Positions 1-9,270 of a DNA stretch of 64,000 nucleotides are shown piece after piece. The DNA lies in contig NZ_RQGG01000013.1 of NCBI RefSeq assembly GCF_004769665.1, forward strand, positions 62,001 to 126,000, read 5' to 3'. A model generated the notes under the pieces. The model saw only the letters and a list, made by a program, of their open reading frames with translations, ran no database searches and was not told the DNA's origin. The stretch is from Leptospira kemamanensis. Its GTDB lineage: Bacteria > Spirochaetota > Leptospiria > Leptospirales > Leptospiraceae. The translations under genes were made by a program, and so were the position numbers. The stretch's first letter is position 1; the number at the start of each line of letters is the position of its first letter.

Positions 1-535
1 CACACCCATCTTACAATCGGTCAAACGAAGGATCATTTGGCTCAATGTGAATTTGCTCACTGCCTTTGTGAGCTCCACTGTTGTTGCTTTTTTTGAAGAC
101 ACCATTTCCCAGATTGTAGTCCTTGCTACCCTTATGCCCATCGTGGCAGGTTTAGGTGGAAATGCAGGAACACAATCAGTAACAGTTGTTATCCGAAATA
201 TTGCCACTGGGGATCTTTCTTTTTCCAATTGGTGGGATGCGGTGAGAAAAGAATTCACCATTGGAGTTCTTAACGGTTTGGCCCTAGGGACTGTTACCTT
301 TACGATGATTTATTTAGTAAAAGGGAATTTGACCTTGGGACTTGTTGTGGGAACGGCCATGTTAGTGAATATGATGGTTGCCTCACTTGTGGGATCTCTC
401 GTTCCCATTCTCTTAAAAAGTATGAAGATTGATCCAGCGATTGCTTCGTCGATCTTTGTGACCGCCACGACAGATGTTTGTGGGTTTTTCTTTTTCTTAG
501 GGCTTGCCACGGTCTTTGCAAAATATTTGGTTTAG
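1..535 (+). CDS. mgtE: Magnesium transporter MgtE, C-terminal part (5' end outside window)
   Basis: Imports Mg2+ (or Co2+) across the inner membrane. The open frame runs from the window edge, so the cytoplasmic N and CBS domains lie upstream and are not seen. What remains is the membrane domain: the WLNVNLLTAF segment, the MPIVAGLGGNAGTQS motif that forms part of the ion pore in this family, and further hydrophobic helices to the stop. A GTG at 47 is an internal codon, not the start, because similarity to the family continues upstream of it. The stop is followed by a small hairpin and a T-run. Family assignment is secure; ion preference is known only from relatives. Confidence 0.92.
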   Translation, partial: TPILQSVKRRIIWLNVNLLTAFVSSTVVAFFEDTISQIVVLATLMPIVAGLGGNAGTQSVTVVIRNIATGDLSFSNWWDAVRKEFTIGVLNGLALGTVTFTMIYLVKGNLTLGLVVGTAMLVNMMVASLVGSLVPILLKSMKIDPAIASSIFVTATTDVCGFFFFLGLATVFAKYLV

Positions 536-552
536 GGATTGTCCTTTTTTTT
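534..552 (+). terminator. Possible weak intrinsic terminator after mgtE
   Basis: The mgtE stop codon runs into a short stem (AGGGA, loop TTG, TCCTT, including one G-T pair) followed by eight T in total. The stem is only about five pairs, so this is a weak candidate. Its position between mgtE and a separate lipoprotein gene fits a terminator. Confidence 0.35.
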
Positions 553-599
553 GTTAAATTTCTTGCCAGTGGAAGAAACCACCAAATACTGATGACCAA

Positions 600-1235
600 A
601 TGAAATTTTCGTTTCACTCTGTAATAATTGTTTTCCTGCTTTTTACTGTTTCTTGCCAAACCACAAAAGATTCTACCTCCACTTCCACTGAGGAAACGAA
701 AAACGAAACTTCGATCATCAAAGATTTGTTACCACCTCCAGGAGGCGAAGGGGAAATCATCCTGAATGAAAAAGGGGAAGAGGTACAAAACCATACGGGA
801 GAGATTCCTTTTTTCCAGAAAAAAAGTGATCTTCCCCAAGAAGTGTTTCGTGTCTACATAGCCTCTGATTCTTATATGGTAAGACAGATCCGTCATACAG
901 ATAAAATCCGTAGAAAACCAGATCCAGGTGGAGATGAACTTTCCAAAGAGGAAATGAAAAAGTATGACCTCTTAAGTTTTGTGGATGATGGTATTATTTC
1001 CATAGGCCTGAATACCGTGACAGGGAAACTCGAATCCATTGCCTTCGACAGAAGGGTTCCGCGGATCAATGACATCGCCAAAATCATTCAAAACGATGCA
1101 TCCCGATTCAATTATGAACATAGCTCAAAAGACGGAAGCCCGATCATCACTCGCTTTCTTGTGACTTATCAAATTCGTCTCTATCCTGGAAAAACCCGGG
1201 ACGAAATCAAACAGATGTTACAGAAGAAAAAGTAA
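600..1235 (+). CDS. Hypothetical lipoprotein
   Basis: A 211-residue protein beginning with a basic n-region and hydrophobic stretch that ends in the lipobox-like FTVSC, so cleavage and lipidation at Cys19 are expected. After a Ser/Thr/Glu-rich linker (about residues 20-45) the mature part is charged, with mixed alpha/beta character and no motif I recognise. It lies alone between mgtE and a convergent LEA-like lipoprotein. The ATG at 600 has no strong Shine-Dalgarno sequence, but it is the only start that keeps the signal peptide intact. Function unknown. Confidence 0.75.
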   Translation: MKFSFHSVIIVFLLFTVSCQTTKDSTSTSTEETKNETSIIKDLLPPPGGEGEIILNEKGEEVQNHTGEIPFFQKKSDLPQEVFRVYIASDSYMVRQIRHTDKIRRKPDPGGDELSKEEMKKYDLLSFVDDGIISIGLNTVTGKLESIAFDRRVPRINDIAKIIQNDASRFNYEHSSKDGSPIITRFLVTYQIRLYPGKTRDEIKQMLQKKK

Positions 1236-1249
1236 ACCTTTCTCTTCTG
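1221..1249. terminator. Hairpin between convergent lipoprotein genes
   Basis: Arms CAGAAGAAAAAG (1221-1232) and CTTTCTCTTCTG (1238-1249) pair over 12 positions with one mismatch, around a 5-base loop that contains the TAA stop of the upstream lipoprotein gene. There is no long T-run on either strand, but the location between two convergent genes suggests a two-way transcription barrier or mRNA 3'-end structure. Confidence 0.5.
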
Positions 1250-1275
1250 TATTAAAAATCTCACCTAACGAAACT

Positions 1276-2250
1276 CTATTGCCACTGAAACTTTCCTTTT
1301 TTCTCATAAGAAAAGGGAATGTTTTCTCGTAAATTGGGTACGATGAGTCCTGAATCTCCCTGCAACTGGTACAATGCTTCTTTGGATTGGATGGTTTTGT
1401 AAAGTGAGGTTCCAATGGAAGCCAATGGAAATTGGTTGGATACTTTTACTGTGGATTCCTTCCCACCATTGATGATTTCTTTAGGAGATCCATTTAGAAA
1501 ATTCTCTCCCGCCAATTGTAAATTGTATTTTAAATCTGTAAGGTTTAGATCAGAAGCCGCTTGATTTTTAAAAACAAAATCAAACTCAGTTTTTAAATTT
1601 AAATTGAGACCAGTTAACCCTGCTTTGGCGGCTGAAGTCACCGGAGTTTTCGATCCTCCGAGTAATCCTTTTAGAAACGTAGTAGTGGTTCCAACAAGAG
1701 ATTCTGTATTCGATGCGCTGAGAATCTCTGATTCTGTTGGCATTAGGATTTTGAAATTTTGAATTTCCACGTCAGGTAAAACGGCAGGGATTTCTCTTTT
1801 TTGCACAAACGGAAAAGTAAGAGAGTCTTTTCCCAATAGTTGCCATTGTTTGGGAATGGGTACCTTCATATTCCCTTCCGCACTCACTTCTAACATTTGT
1901 TTTGTGGGAAATTTTTTGTATAACTGATATAGGTCTGTGTATTTTAGTTTCACTTCCAAGGGAAGGGATTTTGTTTTTTTGGCTTCGATGGCTCCCAAAT
2001 CCGTTTTGACCTGAGAGAGTTTTAATCCTTCAATTTTGATATCCATATCCAAAAGGGAACTGGGAAGAGAAACTGGATAGGGATTGGAGACGGATGTTTC
2101 CACCCCTAAAGTGATGTCTGTGAAGGTGATTTGTTGGATCTGGATGGATTCAAAGGAAAATTGAGGTGTTGGGATTTTGTCTTGCAAAACACCAAGCATA
2201 GAACATTGAAAACTAAAACTGAGAGAAAAGACAAAAAGGATTCGTTTCAT
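1276..2250 (-). CDS. LEA type 2 (WHy-domain) family lipoprotein
   Basis: The protein starts MKRILFVFSLSFSFQC, a lipoprotein signal with the lipidated Cys at residue 16. The ATG at 2250 is preferred over a TTG two codons upstream because it gives the cleaner signal peptide. Residues about 30-135 read as an LEA_2/WHy beta-sandwich (FTDITLGVETSVSNPYPVSLP, with the characteristic N-P-Y), and a second similar unit (LTGLNLNLKTEFDFVFKNQ) follows near residues 210-300. Proteins of this kind are linked to desiccation or stress tolerance and membrane association; the role here is inferred. It is convergent with the lipoprotein at 600-1235 and follows exonuclease III on the same strand by 33 bases. Confidence 0.7.
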   Translation of the reverse strand: MKRILFVFSLSFSFQCSMLGVLQDKIPTPQFSFESIQIQQITFTDITLGVETSVSNPYPVSLPSSLLDMDIKIEGLKLSQVKTDLGAIEAKKTKSLPLEVKLKYTDLYQLYKKFPTKQMLEVSAEGNMKVPIPKQWQLLGKDSLTFPFVQKREIPAVLPDVEIQNFKILMPTESEILSASNTESLVGTTTTFLKGLLGGSKTPVTSAAKAGLTGLNLNLKTEFDFVFKNQAASDLNLTDLKYNLQLAGENFLNGSPKEIINGGKESTVKVSNQFPLASIGTSLYKTIQSKEALYQLQGDSGLIVPNLRENIPFSYEKKGKFQWQ

Positions 2251-2283
2251 GACCAATGAATTGATCCGATAATTTTCATTCTG

Positions 2284-3054
2284 TCAAGAGAATTGGATCT
2301 CAAGGACAACAGGGGCATGGTCTGACAGGACTGGTTCTTTGGCAATTTTCGCAGTCTGGATTTCCACTGACTTTGATTTGGTCACAAAAAAATAATCAAT
2401 TCGCCAACCCTTATTGTTTTTCCTCGCTTGGAAGCGGTAGGTCCACCAGGAGTATTCGTCGCGGATTTCGGGATGCACTGTTCGAAAGCAGTCAAAAAAA
2501 CCCAAAGCTAAAAAATCACTTAGCCATTTTCGCTCTTCCGGTAAAAAACCTGAGTTTTTTTCATTCCCTTTTGGGTTGTGGATGTCCATTTCCGTATGGG
2601 CAATGTTCACATCTCCGCAAATCAGAAGAGGTTTTTTCTTCTTTAAAAACGGTTTTGTGAGTTCGGTAAATGCATCTAAAAACTTGTATTTTACCTTTTG
2701 GCGTTCTTCTCCACTGGTTCCCGAAGGAAAGTAGAGATTCCAGAGGTAAAACGAAGGGAATTCGAGAAAAACAGAACGACCTTCCGAAGAAAAGATCCCA
2801 TCTCCATATCCAATCGAGACCGATTTCGGCTTGAGTTTGGTAAGAGCAGCAGTGCCGCTATAACCTGGTTTTTCAGCGAGGCAAAAATAAATTTCATAAC
2901 CAAGGGCTTTGAAATCGTCCCGTGTAATTTCTTTTTCGGGTGCCTTCGTTTCTTGGAAACAAATGATGTCAGGATTTTCGTGACGTATAAATTCGAGTAA
3001 ACCTTTACTGAGACTGGAACGAATTCCGTTGCAATTTAACGTGATGATTTTCAT
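2284..3054 (-). CDS. xth: Exodeoxyribonuclease III (AP endonuclease, ExoIII/Ape1 family)
   Basis: Mg2+-dependent AP endonuclease and 3'-5' exonuclease of base excision repair, cytoplasmic. All family motifs are visible in order: LNCNGIRS near the N-terminus, FQETKA (metal-binding Glu), CGDVNIAH, WRIDYFFVT and the terminal LSDHAPVV with the catalytic Asp-His. Length of 256 residues is normal for the family. It is divergent from the adenylate cyclase gene with only 50 bases between starts. Leptospira commonly carry this form; xth and exoA are both used as names. Confidence 0.93.
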   Translation of the reverse strand: MKIITLNCNGIRSSLSKGLLEFIRHENPDIICFQETKAPEKEITRDDFKALGYEIYFCLAEKPGYSGTAALTKLKPKSVSIGYGDGIFSSEGRSVFLEFPSFYLWNLYFPSGTSGEERQKVKYKFLDAFTELTKPFLKKKKPLLICGDVNIAHTEMDIHNPKGNEKNSGFLPEERKWLSDFLALGFFDCFRTVHPEIRDEYSWWTYRFQARKNNKGWRIDYFFVTKSKSVEIQTAKIAKEPVLSDHAPVVLEIQFS

Positions 3055-3104
3055 CTAGAAATGAGATCGATTGAAAGCCAATTTAAGTCGATACTAAAAA
3101 CAGT

Positions 3105-5927
3105 ATGTTAGAAATTTCTGCCGAAATTCCGTTCCTGAAGACGTCCAAACTGGTCTTACTTACTTGGGATGAAACCATGTCGAGTTTAGAGACTTGGAAT
3201 GGGGAACAGGGAATTACCATTTTCTTCCAAACACGAAGGACCAAGGAATTGGAGTTTCGATTTGGCCCTCCACCATGGGGGATTCGGTTTGAAAATCATC
3301 GTTTTGAATATCCATTTGTATCCATTCATAATATTTCAGCAAACAAGTATTTGGCGAAAGAACTAAGCGTTGCCAGTGAAGGGAAAAATCTATATGTGAT
3401 TTATCCAAAATCCGCTGAGGTAGAAGTTAGGTCCGTATTTGCAAGAATTGAGTATCTCTATGATGACCGAATTTCTCCAGATCGAATCACACATCGATTT
3501 GGTCTTACAGGAAAAACAAGTTCGATTCCTGAAGTGGTGACTGGAAAAACAAAAGACGTGGAAACAAGGAGTTTCTCTTATCCACCTCTCGAGCTTGTTG
3601 GTGCTTCCGGGAAAACAAAGGTTCGAGTTATGGAATTGGCAACTGTCGGGAGTGACAAAGAAGTTTCTCATTCCGATTTGCCTCCTACGGACAACAGAAT
3701 CCAAATCAAAGAAAATCCAGAACAAGAAACAGAAACCAATGGATCTGATTTGGATCCAAACCATCCCTATGATTTGATAGAATCTTCCTTTGCATCCAAT
3801 GAGGAAGAAATTCATACAAATGGCCATCAGACGAAGGAAAGAAAAGATTCTTCGGATGTGGTTTCCAAAATAGACACAATCTCTGATCCGCAAACAAAGG
3901 GACCTAAGGAAAAACAGGAAGAAGGTTCACAAGAGAAGGAAACTTCCGTGAACACAAAGTTTTCCTTACAGTTGAAGATGATGGGTGTGATTAGCTTACT
4001 CTTTGTTTTATCAGTAGCCACAATTATTATTTTCGCTTCCTTTTATTTCAAACAATCCATTGAGTTACAATTAAGAGATAACAACCTTCGACTCACTGAA
4101 ATTATTGGATCAAAAGTAAGTTCCGATGTATTGGGAGTCGTGGAAAAAGGTCGCCAGATTGCCATCACATTGACAACTCAAGGGTTACCCGAAGAAGATC
4201 GAAAACTTTTACTCAAAACCTTTTTTAAAAATGATAAAGAATTCATTTACTTAGGTATTTTTGAAAAAAGGGAAAATGGTCTCGTGATGAAACGAGAGAT
4301 CTTCAATGAAGAAGAATTAAAAAAAAGTGCCGTAACAGAAGAAGATTTCCATGCAGTAGTGAATCGGAACCAAGAGGAACTCACAAAAGCATTTAACGGA
4401 CAAGCAGTATTACTAAATTCAAGTCCTGGGTTTGTGGAACCATCTTTTGCCATTGCCATTCCCACAGCGGAAAATGGGGAACTCGACAATGCCCTGATCA
4501 TCATAGTCAAATTGGAAAAAATCATTGGTGCTTTTACCAAAAAAGGAATCGAAACCACTTTTATGGTCAATGGTTCCGGAACTGTGATTGCTCATATGAA
4601 TGAGGAATTGGTTTTAGCGGCAACAGACTTAACCAGTATGCCAATCGTTAAGACGATGTTAACCAATCCGAATTCAAAATTCCAAATGAGTTATTTGGAT
4701 GAGGAATTGGGTGGCTCTTATTTAGGATCCTTTCAGAAAATTGGATTTGCCGATGCGGGTGTGATCACCATCGTTTCTGAGGAAAAAGCATTTGAAGATG
4801 TGTATAAAAGCCAAAGATCTAATTTATATATTGCAGGCATTGGTCTCTGTTCCGCTTTAATTTTTGTATTTTTCTTTTCTAAAACCATTACAAAGCCAGT
4901 TTTACAACTGTTAAGTGCAACTCTTGAAATTGCCAAAGGGAATTTTAAAATTGGAATCAAACCAACGACTCAAGATGAAGTGGGTCTTCTTACCAAATAC
5001 TTCATTGATATGGGGCAAGGTTTAGAGGAACGAGAAAAGGTAAAAAACATTTTAGGAAGTATGATTGATCCTGTTGTGGTCCAGGAAGCCATGGTGGATC
5101 TAGCTGCTTTAAAACGTGGGTCGGAAACCCATATCACTGCCTTTTTTTCCGATGTTGCGAGTTTTTCGACGATTTCCGAACAGCTAAAAAGTGCTGATCT
5201 TGCATCTTTACTCAATGAATACCTATCGGCTATGACCATCCTTTTGAAAAAACATGAGGGAGTTCTGGATAAATACATTGGAGATGCGATTGTTGGGATT
5301 TTTAATGCACCCGTACCTGTGACAGACCATGAACTGAAAGCGGCTCGTGCCAGTGTCGACATGGTGATGAAACTGAAAGAGTTACGGACCTATTGGACAG
5401 AAAACAATTTGTATTCCAAAGAAGCACAGGTGATGGATGCAAGGATTGGTCTCAACTCAGGGCCAGCGAAAGTTGGTTTTATGGGAACAGATGCCTTGGC
5501 ATCGTACACGATGATGGGAGATACTGTCAACCTTGCCGCACGACTAGAAGCAGCTGGAAAGGATTACGGAGTGAATATTCTCATCACAGATCCCATTCGT
5601 GAGAAAATCCAAGAGGAAATGGTCACTCGTTATGTGGACTTAGTGCGAGTGAAAGGTAAAAATGAACCCGTTCGGATCCACGAACTCATAGGTTACCGTT
5701 CGATGATATCTTCTGATTTAATAGAAGCGGCAGGTCTTTATGAATCGGGATTTGATGAGTATTTAAAACAAAATTGGAAAAAAGCAATCCAACTCTTTCA
5801 AAACTCAGAGAAAGCCAAAGGTGCAAAAGACAAATCCAGTCGGATGCTTATCGAACGATGTGAAGAATACAGTCTTAATTCCCCAGGGAAAGATTGGGAT
5901 GGTGTGTTTACGAGGACACATAAATAA
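3105..5927 (+). CDS. Membrane-bound sensor adenylate cyclase (class III, HAMP)
   Basis: A 940-residue receptor-type cyclase expected to make cAMP in response to an extracytoplasmic signal. Order: a long N-terminal cytoplasmic region (1-285) of unknown fold with an acidic, Gln/Glu-rich linker; TM1 about 291-312; a periplasmic Cache-like sensor to about 570; TM2 about 572-592; HAMP; and a class III catalytic domain from about 670. Metal-binding Asp residues sit in FFSDVASFS and YIGDAIVG. The Lys of LDKYIGD and the Asp of MMGDTVNLAAR are the pair that select ATP rather than GTP. A C-terminal helical tail resembles a single TPR. The gene is followed after 5 bases by a FecR-domain gene, so signal and cell-surface sensing are probably coupled. 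Confidence 0.88.
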   Translation: MLEISAEIPFLKTSKLVLLTWDETMSSLETWNGEQGITIFFQTRRTKELEFRFGPPPWGIRFENHRFEYPFVSIHNISANKYLAKELSVASEGKNLYVIYPKSAEVEVRSVFARIEYLYDDRISPDRITHRFGLTGKTSSIPEVVTGKTKDVETRSFSYPPLELVGASGKTKVRVMELATVGSDKEVSHSDLPPTDNRIQIKENPEQETETNGSDLDPNHPYDLIESSFASNEEEIHTNGHQTKERKDSSDVVSKIDTISDPQTKGPKEKQEEGSQEKETSVNTKFSLQLKMMGVISLLFVLSVATIIIFASFYFKQSIELQLRDNNLRLTEIIGSKVSSDVLGVVEKGRQIAITLTTQGLPEEDRKLLLKTFFKNDKEFIYLGIFEKRENGLVMKREIFNEEELKKSAVTEEDFHAVVNRNQEELTKAFNGQAVLLNSSPGFVEPSFAIAIPTAENGELDNALIIIVKLEKIIGAFTKKGIETTFMVNGSGTVIAHMNEELVLAATDLTSMPIVKTMLTNPNSKFQMSYLDEELGGSYLGSFQKIGFADAGVITIVSEEKAFEDVYKSQRSNLYIAGIGLCSALIFVFFFSKTITKPVLQLLSATLEIAKGNFKIGIKPTTQDEVGLLTKYFIDMGQGLEEREKVKNILGSMIDPVVVQEAMVDLAALKRGSETHITAFFSDVASFSTISEQLKSADLASLLNEYLSAMTILLKKHEGVLDKYIGDAIVGIFNAPVPVTDHELKAARASVDMVMKLKELRTYWTENNLYSKEAQVMDARIGLNSGPAKVGFMGTDALASYTMMGDTVNLAARLEAAGKDYGVNILITDPIREKIQEEMVTRYVDLVRVKGKNEPVRIHELIGYRSMISSDLIEAAGLYESGFDEYLKQNWKKAIQLFQNSEKAKGAKDKSSRMLIERCEEYSLNSPGKDWDGVFTRTHK

Positions 5928-5932
5928 ACACC

Positions 5933-8056
5933 ATGCGTTTGTTAAACGATGCAAAATATGTAGTAACAGGACTTTTACTTCTCATCCTGTTATTTTCATT
6001 TTTATTGTATCGTAATCTCAATACACGAGCCAATGATTCCACAGCTCCTACGATCGGTGTGATCACATTCAAAAACAAAACTGTGCTTCGCAAATACAAT
6101 GATGCTGTGGTTTGGGACTTAATTGAATCCAAAACAGAAGTTAAAAATCGAGATACAATTCGTACAGAAGGATTGTCCGATGCGATTTTAACCTTAAATG
6201 ATGGAACAAAGATTAATATCTCTGAAAATTCCATGATTCTTTTGGATATTTCCGACAGAAACATCAATATCAATTTTGCTTACGGTTCCTTTGAAGCGGC
6301 AAGAGAAGCCAGTACTTCTGGGGAAATCAAAATGAATATCACTGCGGGTGACAAAACTGTCGAAGTCGCGAGTGGTGATATCAAATTGGACAAAACAAAA
6401 TCCGAACTCAATATCAAAGTGGACCAAGGGGAAGCAAAACTCACATCCAATGGGAAAGAAGAAACCATTGGCAAAGACCAAGTTGCAAATGTATCCGAAT
6501 CTGGTGTGAAAGTGGGCAAACAGTTATTTCGTTTGGTGAGTCCAGAAGACAGAAAAAATATTTTGTCGGATACAGGTTCTGAAAAAATCAACTTTAGTTT
6601 AGCGGGATGGAATGTTGATTCTTCCAAAAAAGCAAATCCATTTCTTGAGGTATCTTTTTTCCCAGATTTTTCCAAATCTCTACTTCGGGAAAAATTAACT
6701 TCAGCCAGTGTGACAAAAAAATTGGAGGCGGGATCCTACTACTGGCGAGTTTCCTACACAGATCCCTCGAACCAATCCAAGGCGGTCACCGAAGTTTACC
6801 AATTTCGCATATTAAACGATCCTTCTTTAAAAATTCTATCTCCAAAAAATGGGGAAGTGATTTCCTATTCCAATGAAATACCGATGGTTCGACTGGTTTG
6901 GAATGCATTGGATTTGTATTCCTCATATACTGTTTCCATTGCACGTGACAGTGCCTTCTCTGAAATTGTGACCACCAAACAGACACAAAACCAATCTTTG
7001 ACTTTTGATACTCTGAAAGAAGGAACTTATTATGCCAAGATCCAAGCCAAATCGAACCTTCCTGGGATCACTGAAAAAAATACATCCGTTGTTTCTTTTC
7101 AAATTCAAAAGAAAACAAGTTCTACTCCACCAGAATTACTTGAGCCTAGCAAGGGTAAGGTGATTGCTGAAGAACTTACCAAAACACAATTGTTTTTTTC
7201 CTGGAAAGATGATAAGGATTTTGATGTTTACCAATGGGAATTGAGTACTGATGCTAATTTTTCTTCCATTATTCAAAGAGAAAAACTGAAAAATAATTTT
7301 TATAAATTCACCCAAGGATTAAAAATTGGAACCTATTTTTGGCGAGTGAAAGGGATTGGAAATGGTGGCATCAGTTTAGATTCCAAATCCTATCCGTTTG
7401 TGGTCATCGCAAAAGAAGAGATGGAACTTGTAAGTCCAAGCCAAGGGGCAGAAGTGGAAGTCGATGAACGAAATCTAGTCATCCTGAAGTGGAAAAAACT
7501 AACGGGTAAATCCAATTACGAACTTGAAATCGCAAGACAACCTGATTTTACGCCTGTGATTCTCAAAGAATCGGTGGTTGGCAATTATTATGAATTTAAA
7601 TCCAAAGAACTTGGTAAGTTTTATTGGCGAGTGAAAGTATTAGGTGATGAAACTAATATCAGTGGAACAAGAAATTTCCAAATGGTTTCCAATGTGGATC
7701 CACCGAGTTTAATTTCTCCATCGCGTAATGAAACCATTGACCTATTCACCAAAAATTCGATTGGGTTTTCTTGGAAACCAGTGGAAAAAGCTTCTGCTTA
7801 TCGTTTGAAACTCATCGATGTGTCTGGGATTCGTGAAAAACTGGTTTTGAATGAACGAACAGTTTCCAACAGATTCCAAATGAATGAGATCCAAAAATTA
7901 AATGTAGGTCGGTTTCGATGGGAAGTTTCTTCATTGTACAAGGGAAGTGATGGAAGCGAACGAGAGTCTGCCGCCAATAAACAAGATTTTTTCATTTCAG
8001 TTCCCGAGCTAAAAGTTCCCAAAATCCTCACACCAGGAACGCTTTATGTGGAATAA
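5933..8056 (+). CDS. FecR-domain protein with fibronectin-like repeats
   Basis: Protein of 707 residues with one N-terminal membrane anchor (about 7-27) followed by a FecR-type beta-helix segment (about 60-150: NDGTKINISENSMILL, then YGSFEA). The remainder is about five beta-sandwich repeats of 96-102 residues. Each ends in a related motif: YYWRVSY, YYAKIQA, YFWRVKG, FYWRVKV and FRWEVSS, near residues 268, 364, 466, 561 and 660. FecR domains act as periplasmic signal transducers in iron uptake, but no sigma/anti-sigma partner is seen here, so a structural or sensing role at the envelope is inferred. It lies between an adenylate cyclase and a DUF5683 gene and overlaps the latter by 11 bases. 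Confidence 0.82.
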   Translation: MRLLNDAKYVVTGLLLLILLFSFLLYRNLNTRANDSTAPTIGVITFKNKTVLRKYNDAVVWDLIESKTEVKNRDTIRTEGLSDAILTLNDGTKINISENSMILLDISDRNININFAYGSFEAAREASTSGEIKMNITAGDKTVEVASGDIKLDKTKSELNIKVDQGEAKLTSNGKEETIGKDQVANVSESGVKVGKQLFRLVSPEDRKNILSDTGSEKINFSLAGWNVDSSKKANPFLEVSFFPDFSKSLLREKLTSASVTKKLEAGSYYWRVSYTDPSNQSKAVTEVYQFRILNDPSLKILSPKNGEVISYSNEIPMVRLVWNALDLYSSYTVSIARDSAFSEIVTTKQTQNQSLTFDTLKEGTYYAKIQAKSNLPGITEKNTSVVSFQIQKKTSSTPPELLEPSKGKVIAEELTKTQLFFSWKDDKDFDVYQWELSTDANFSSIIQREKLKNNFYKFTQGLKIGTYFWRVKGIGNGGISLDSKSYPFVVIAKEEMELVSPSQGAEVEVDERNLVILKWKKLTGKSNYELEIARQPDFTPVILKESVVGNYYEFKSKELGKFYWRVKVLGDETNISGTRNFQMVSNVDPPSLISPSRNETIDLFTKNSIGFSWKPVEKASAYRLKLIDVSGIREKLVLNERTVSNRFQMNEIQKLNVGRFRWEVSSLYKGSDGSERESAANKQDFFISVPELKVPKILTPGTLYVE

Positions 8057-9227
8057 ACATTTCATATGTATTTTAGTTGTATTCGTTTTCTCGTTTCCTC
8101 TTTATTCCGAACCAGAAGGAGATGATGCCACCGAGCACCAGTTACGTTGGATGGAAGTGGAAGGCGCAACAGGTTATGTATTAGAAATTAAAAATTCCAG
8201 TGGATACCTTGTCCTTTCTGAAAAAGTAAAGGGAACCAGTTATGATTTGGTAAATTATACATCAGGTGTCTATGAACACCGAGTCGCTGTCATCAATAAA
8301 CTGGGAAAGGTTGGAAGTTATTCAGATTGGGTAAAATTTGAAGTAGTGGTATCCAGAGTTCCGACACTCACCAAGGATTCTGTGTATTCCGTTTCCAAAG
8401 AAGAAAAAGAAAAAGTATTTTTACTCGAAGGAAAGGATTTTATCCATCCCATGAAGGTGTATATGGTAACGGGAGGAAAACGCATTGCTGCTAAAAAAGT
8501 AGTCATCGAATCCGATTCTGTCGCCAAAGCAACGTTTGCTGTTGATGTCGATACGGATACTGGGATTTATGATTTGGTTTTAGAAAATCCAAGGAACAAA
8601 ACTCTGACCGTGAAACAACGAGTGGTTTTATCTGATTCGAAAGAAAAAGCAGCTAATTTTGCCAAACGCCAAGAGAGAATCATTCGAAAAGAAATTCCAG
8701 AAGACTATTATGAAACACCTTACTGGTCAACACTTTGGCGTTCATCAGTATTACCCGGTTGGGGACAAAAGTACATCGATGGAAAAAATTGGAAATTGTA
8801 TGTGTATCCAGTGATAACCTTGTCCGCAGTAGGTGTTTATGCCAATTCCTATAATCGTTTTCTTGCCGCAAGGTCAGACTACCAAACAGCGGTTTTATTT
8901 GGTGCCATCCTTGCGGAAAATCCGGATACTCAAGTTTTATGGTTTTTGAATCGAAGTAATGCGGAATCAAGTTTTAATCGCGCAAAATCTGAGTTAGGTG
9001 TCATCCAGATCGGTGCTGGAATCCTCGGAGCCTTTCTAGTTTATAATTTAGTGGATTCTTATTTTTCAGCAAAACGAAATGTGGCCATGGAGCAACCAGG
9101 TTTTCCTTTAGGAGCTGAGAACCAAAGAGTGTATGCTACCATTTTGCAAGAATCTGGATTTTCGCAGGCGAGACCCGGAATCGAAGTCGGTTCTCGTTAC
9201 CAAATCGAATTCTCTTCTCGTTTTTGA
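8046..9227 (+). CDS. Secreted fibronectin/IPT-like protein with DUF5683 membrane domain
   Basis: A signal peptide (1-22, ending near FPLYSEP) is followed by a fibronectin-type repeat (about 30-105, matching the repeats of the preceding gene), an IPT-like sandwich (about 110-200) and a C-terminal segment beginning WRSSVLPGWGQKYIDGKNWK. That SxLPGxGQ pattern and the following hydrophobic helices are the hallmark of DUF5683, a membrane domain of unknown function common in Bacteroidetes and spirochaetes. The ATG lies inside the end of the FecR gene (11-base overlap), so the two are translated together. Likely the third partner of the cyclase-FecR operon; molecular role unknown. Confidence 0.75.
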   Translation: MWNKHFICILVVFVFSFPLYSEPEGDDATEHQLRWMEVEGATGYVLEIKNSSGYLVLSEKVKGTSYDLVNYTSGVYEHRVAVINKLGKVGSYSDWVKFEVVVSRVPTLTKDSVYSVSKEEKEKVFLLEGKDFIHPMKVYMVTGGKRIAAKKVVIESDSVAKATFAVDVDTDTGIYDLVLENPRNKTLTVKQRVVLSDSKEKAANFAKRQERIIRKEIPEDYYETPYWSTLWRSSVLPGWGQKYIDGKNWKLYVYPVITLSAVGVYANSYNRFLAARSDYQTAVLFGAILAENPDTQVLWFLNRSNAESSFNRAKSELGVIQIGAGILGAFLVYNLVDSYFSAKRNVAMEQPGFPLGAENQRVYATILQESGFSQARPGIEVGSRYQIEFSSRF

Positions 9228-9240
9228 CAAAAAGCTTGTT

Positions 9241-9257
9241 TAGGAAGGCACTTCCTA
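9241..9257. promoter_or_regulatory. Inverted repeat upstream of hisD
   Basis: TAGGAAG and CTTCCTA form a perfect 7-base inverted repeat around GCA, 13 bases before the hisD start. A TTGACA lies at 9224-9229, but no convincing -10 box follows at normal spacing. There is no T-run, so an operator or leader hairpin is more likely than a terminator. Confidence 0.35.
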
Positions 9258-9270
9258 CCATGCTGAAATT

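Noticed and set aside
300..659. Open frame of 119 codons on the minus strand across the mgtE end and lipoprotein start
   Set aside because: It is antisense to two well-supported genes, has no recognisable motif and a basic, low-quality composition typical of shadow frames.
3390..3893. Open frame of 167 codons antisense to the adenylate cyclase
   Set aside because: It lies over the weakly constrained N-terminal region and linker of the cyclase, has no RBS or family pattern, and is rich in Cys/Phe/Ile, as antisense frames of such DNA are.
9224..9252. sigma-70 promoter starting with TTGACA before hisD
   Set aside because: No acceptable -10 hexamer is found 16-19 bases downstream, so only the inverted repeat is reported.
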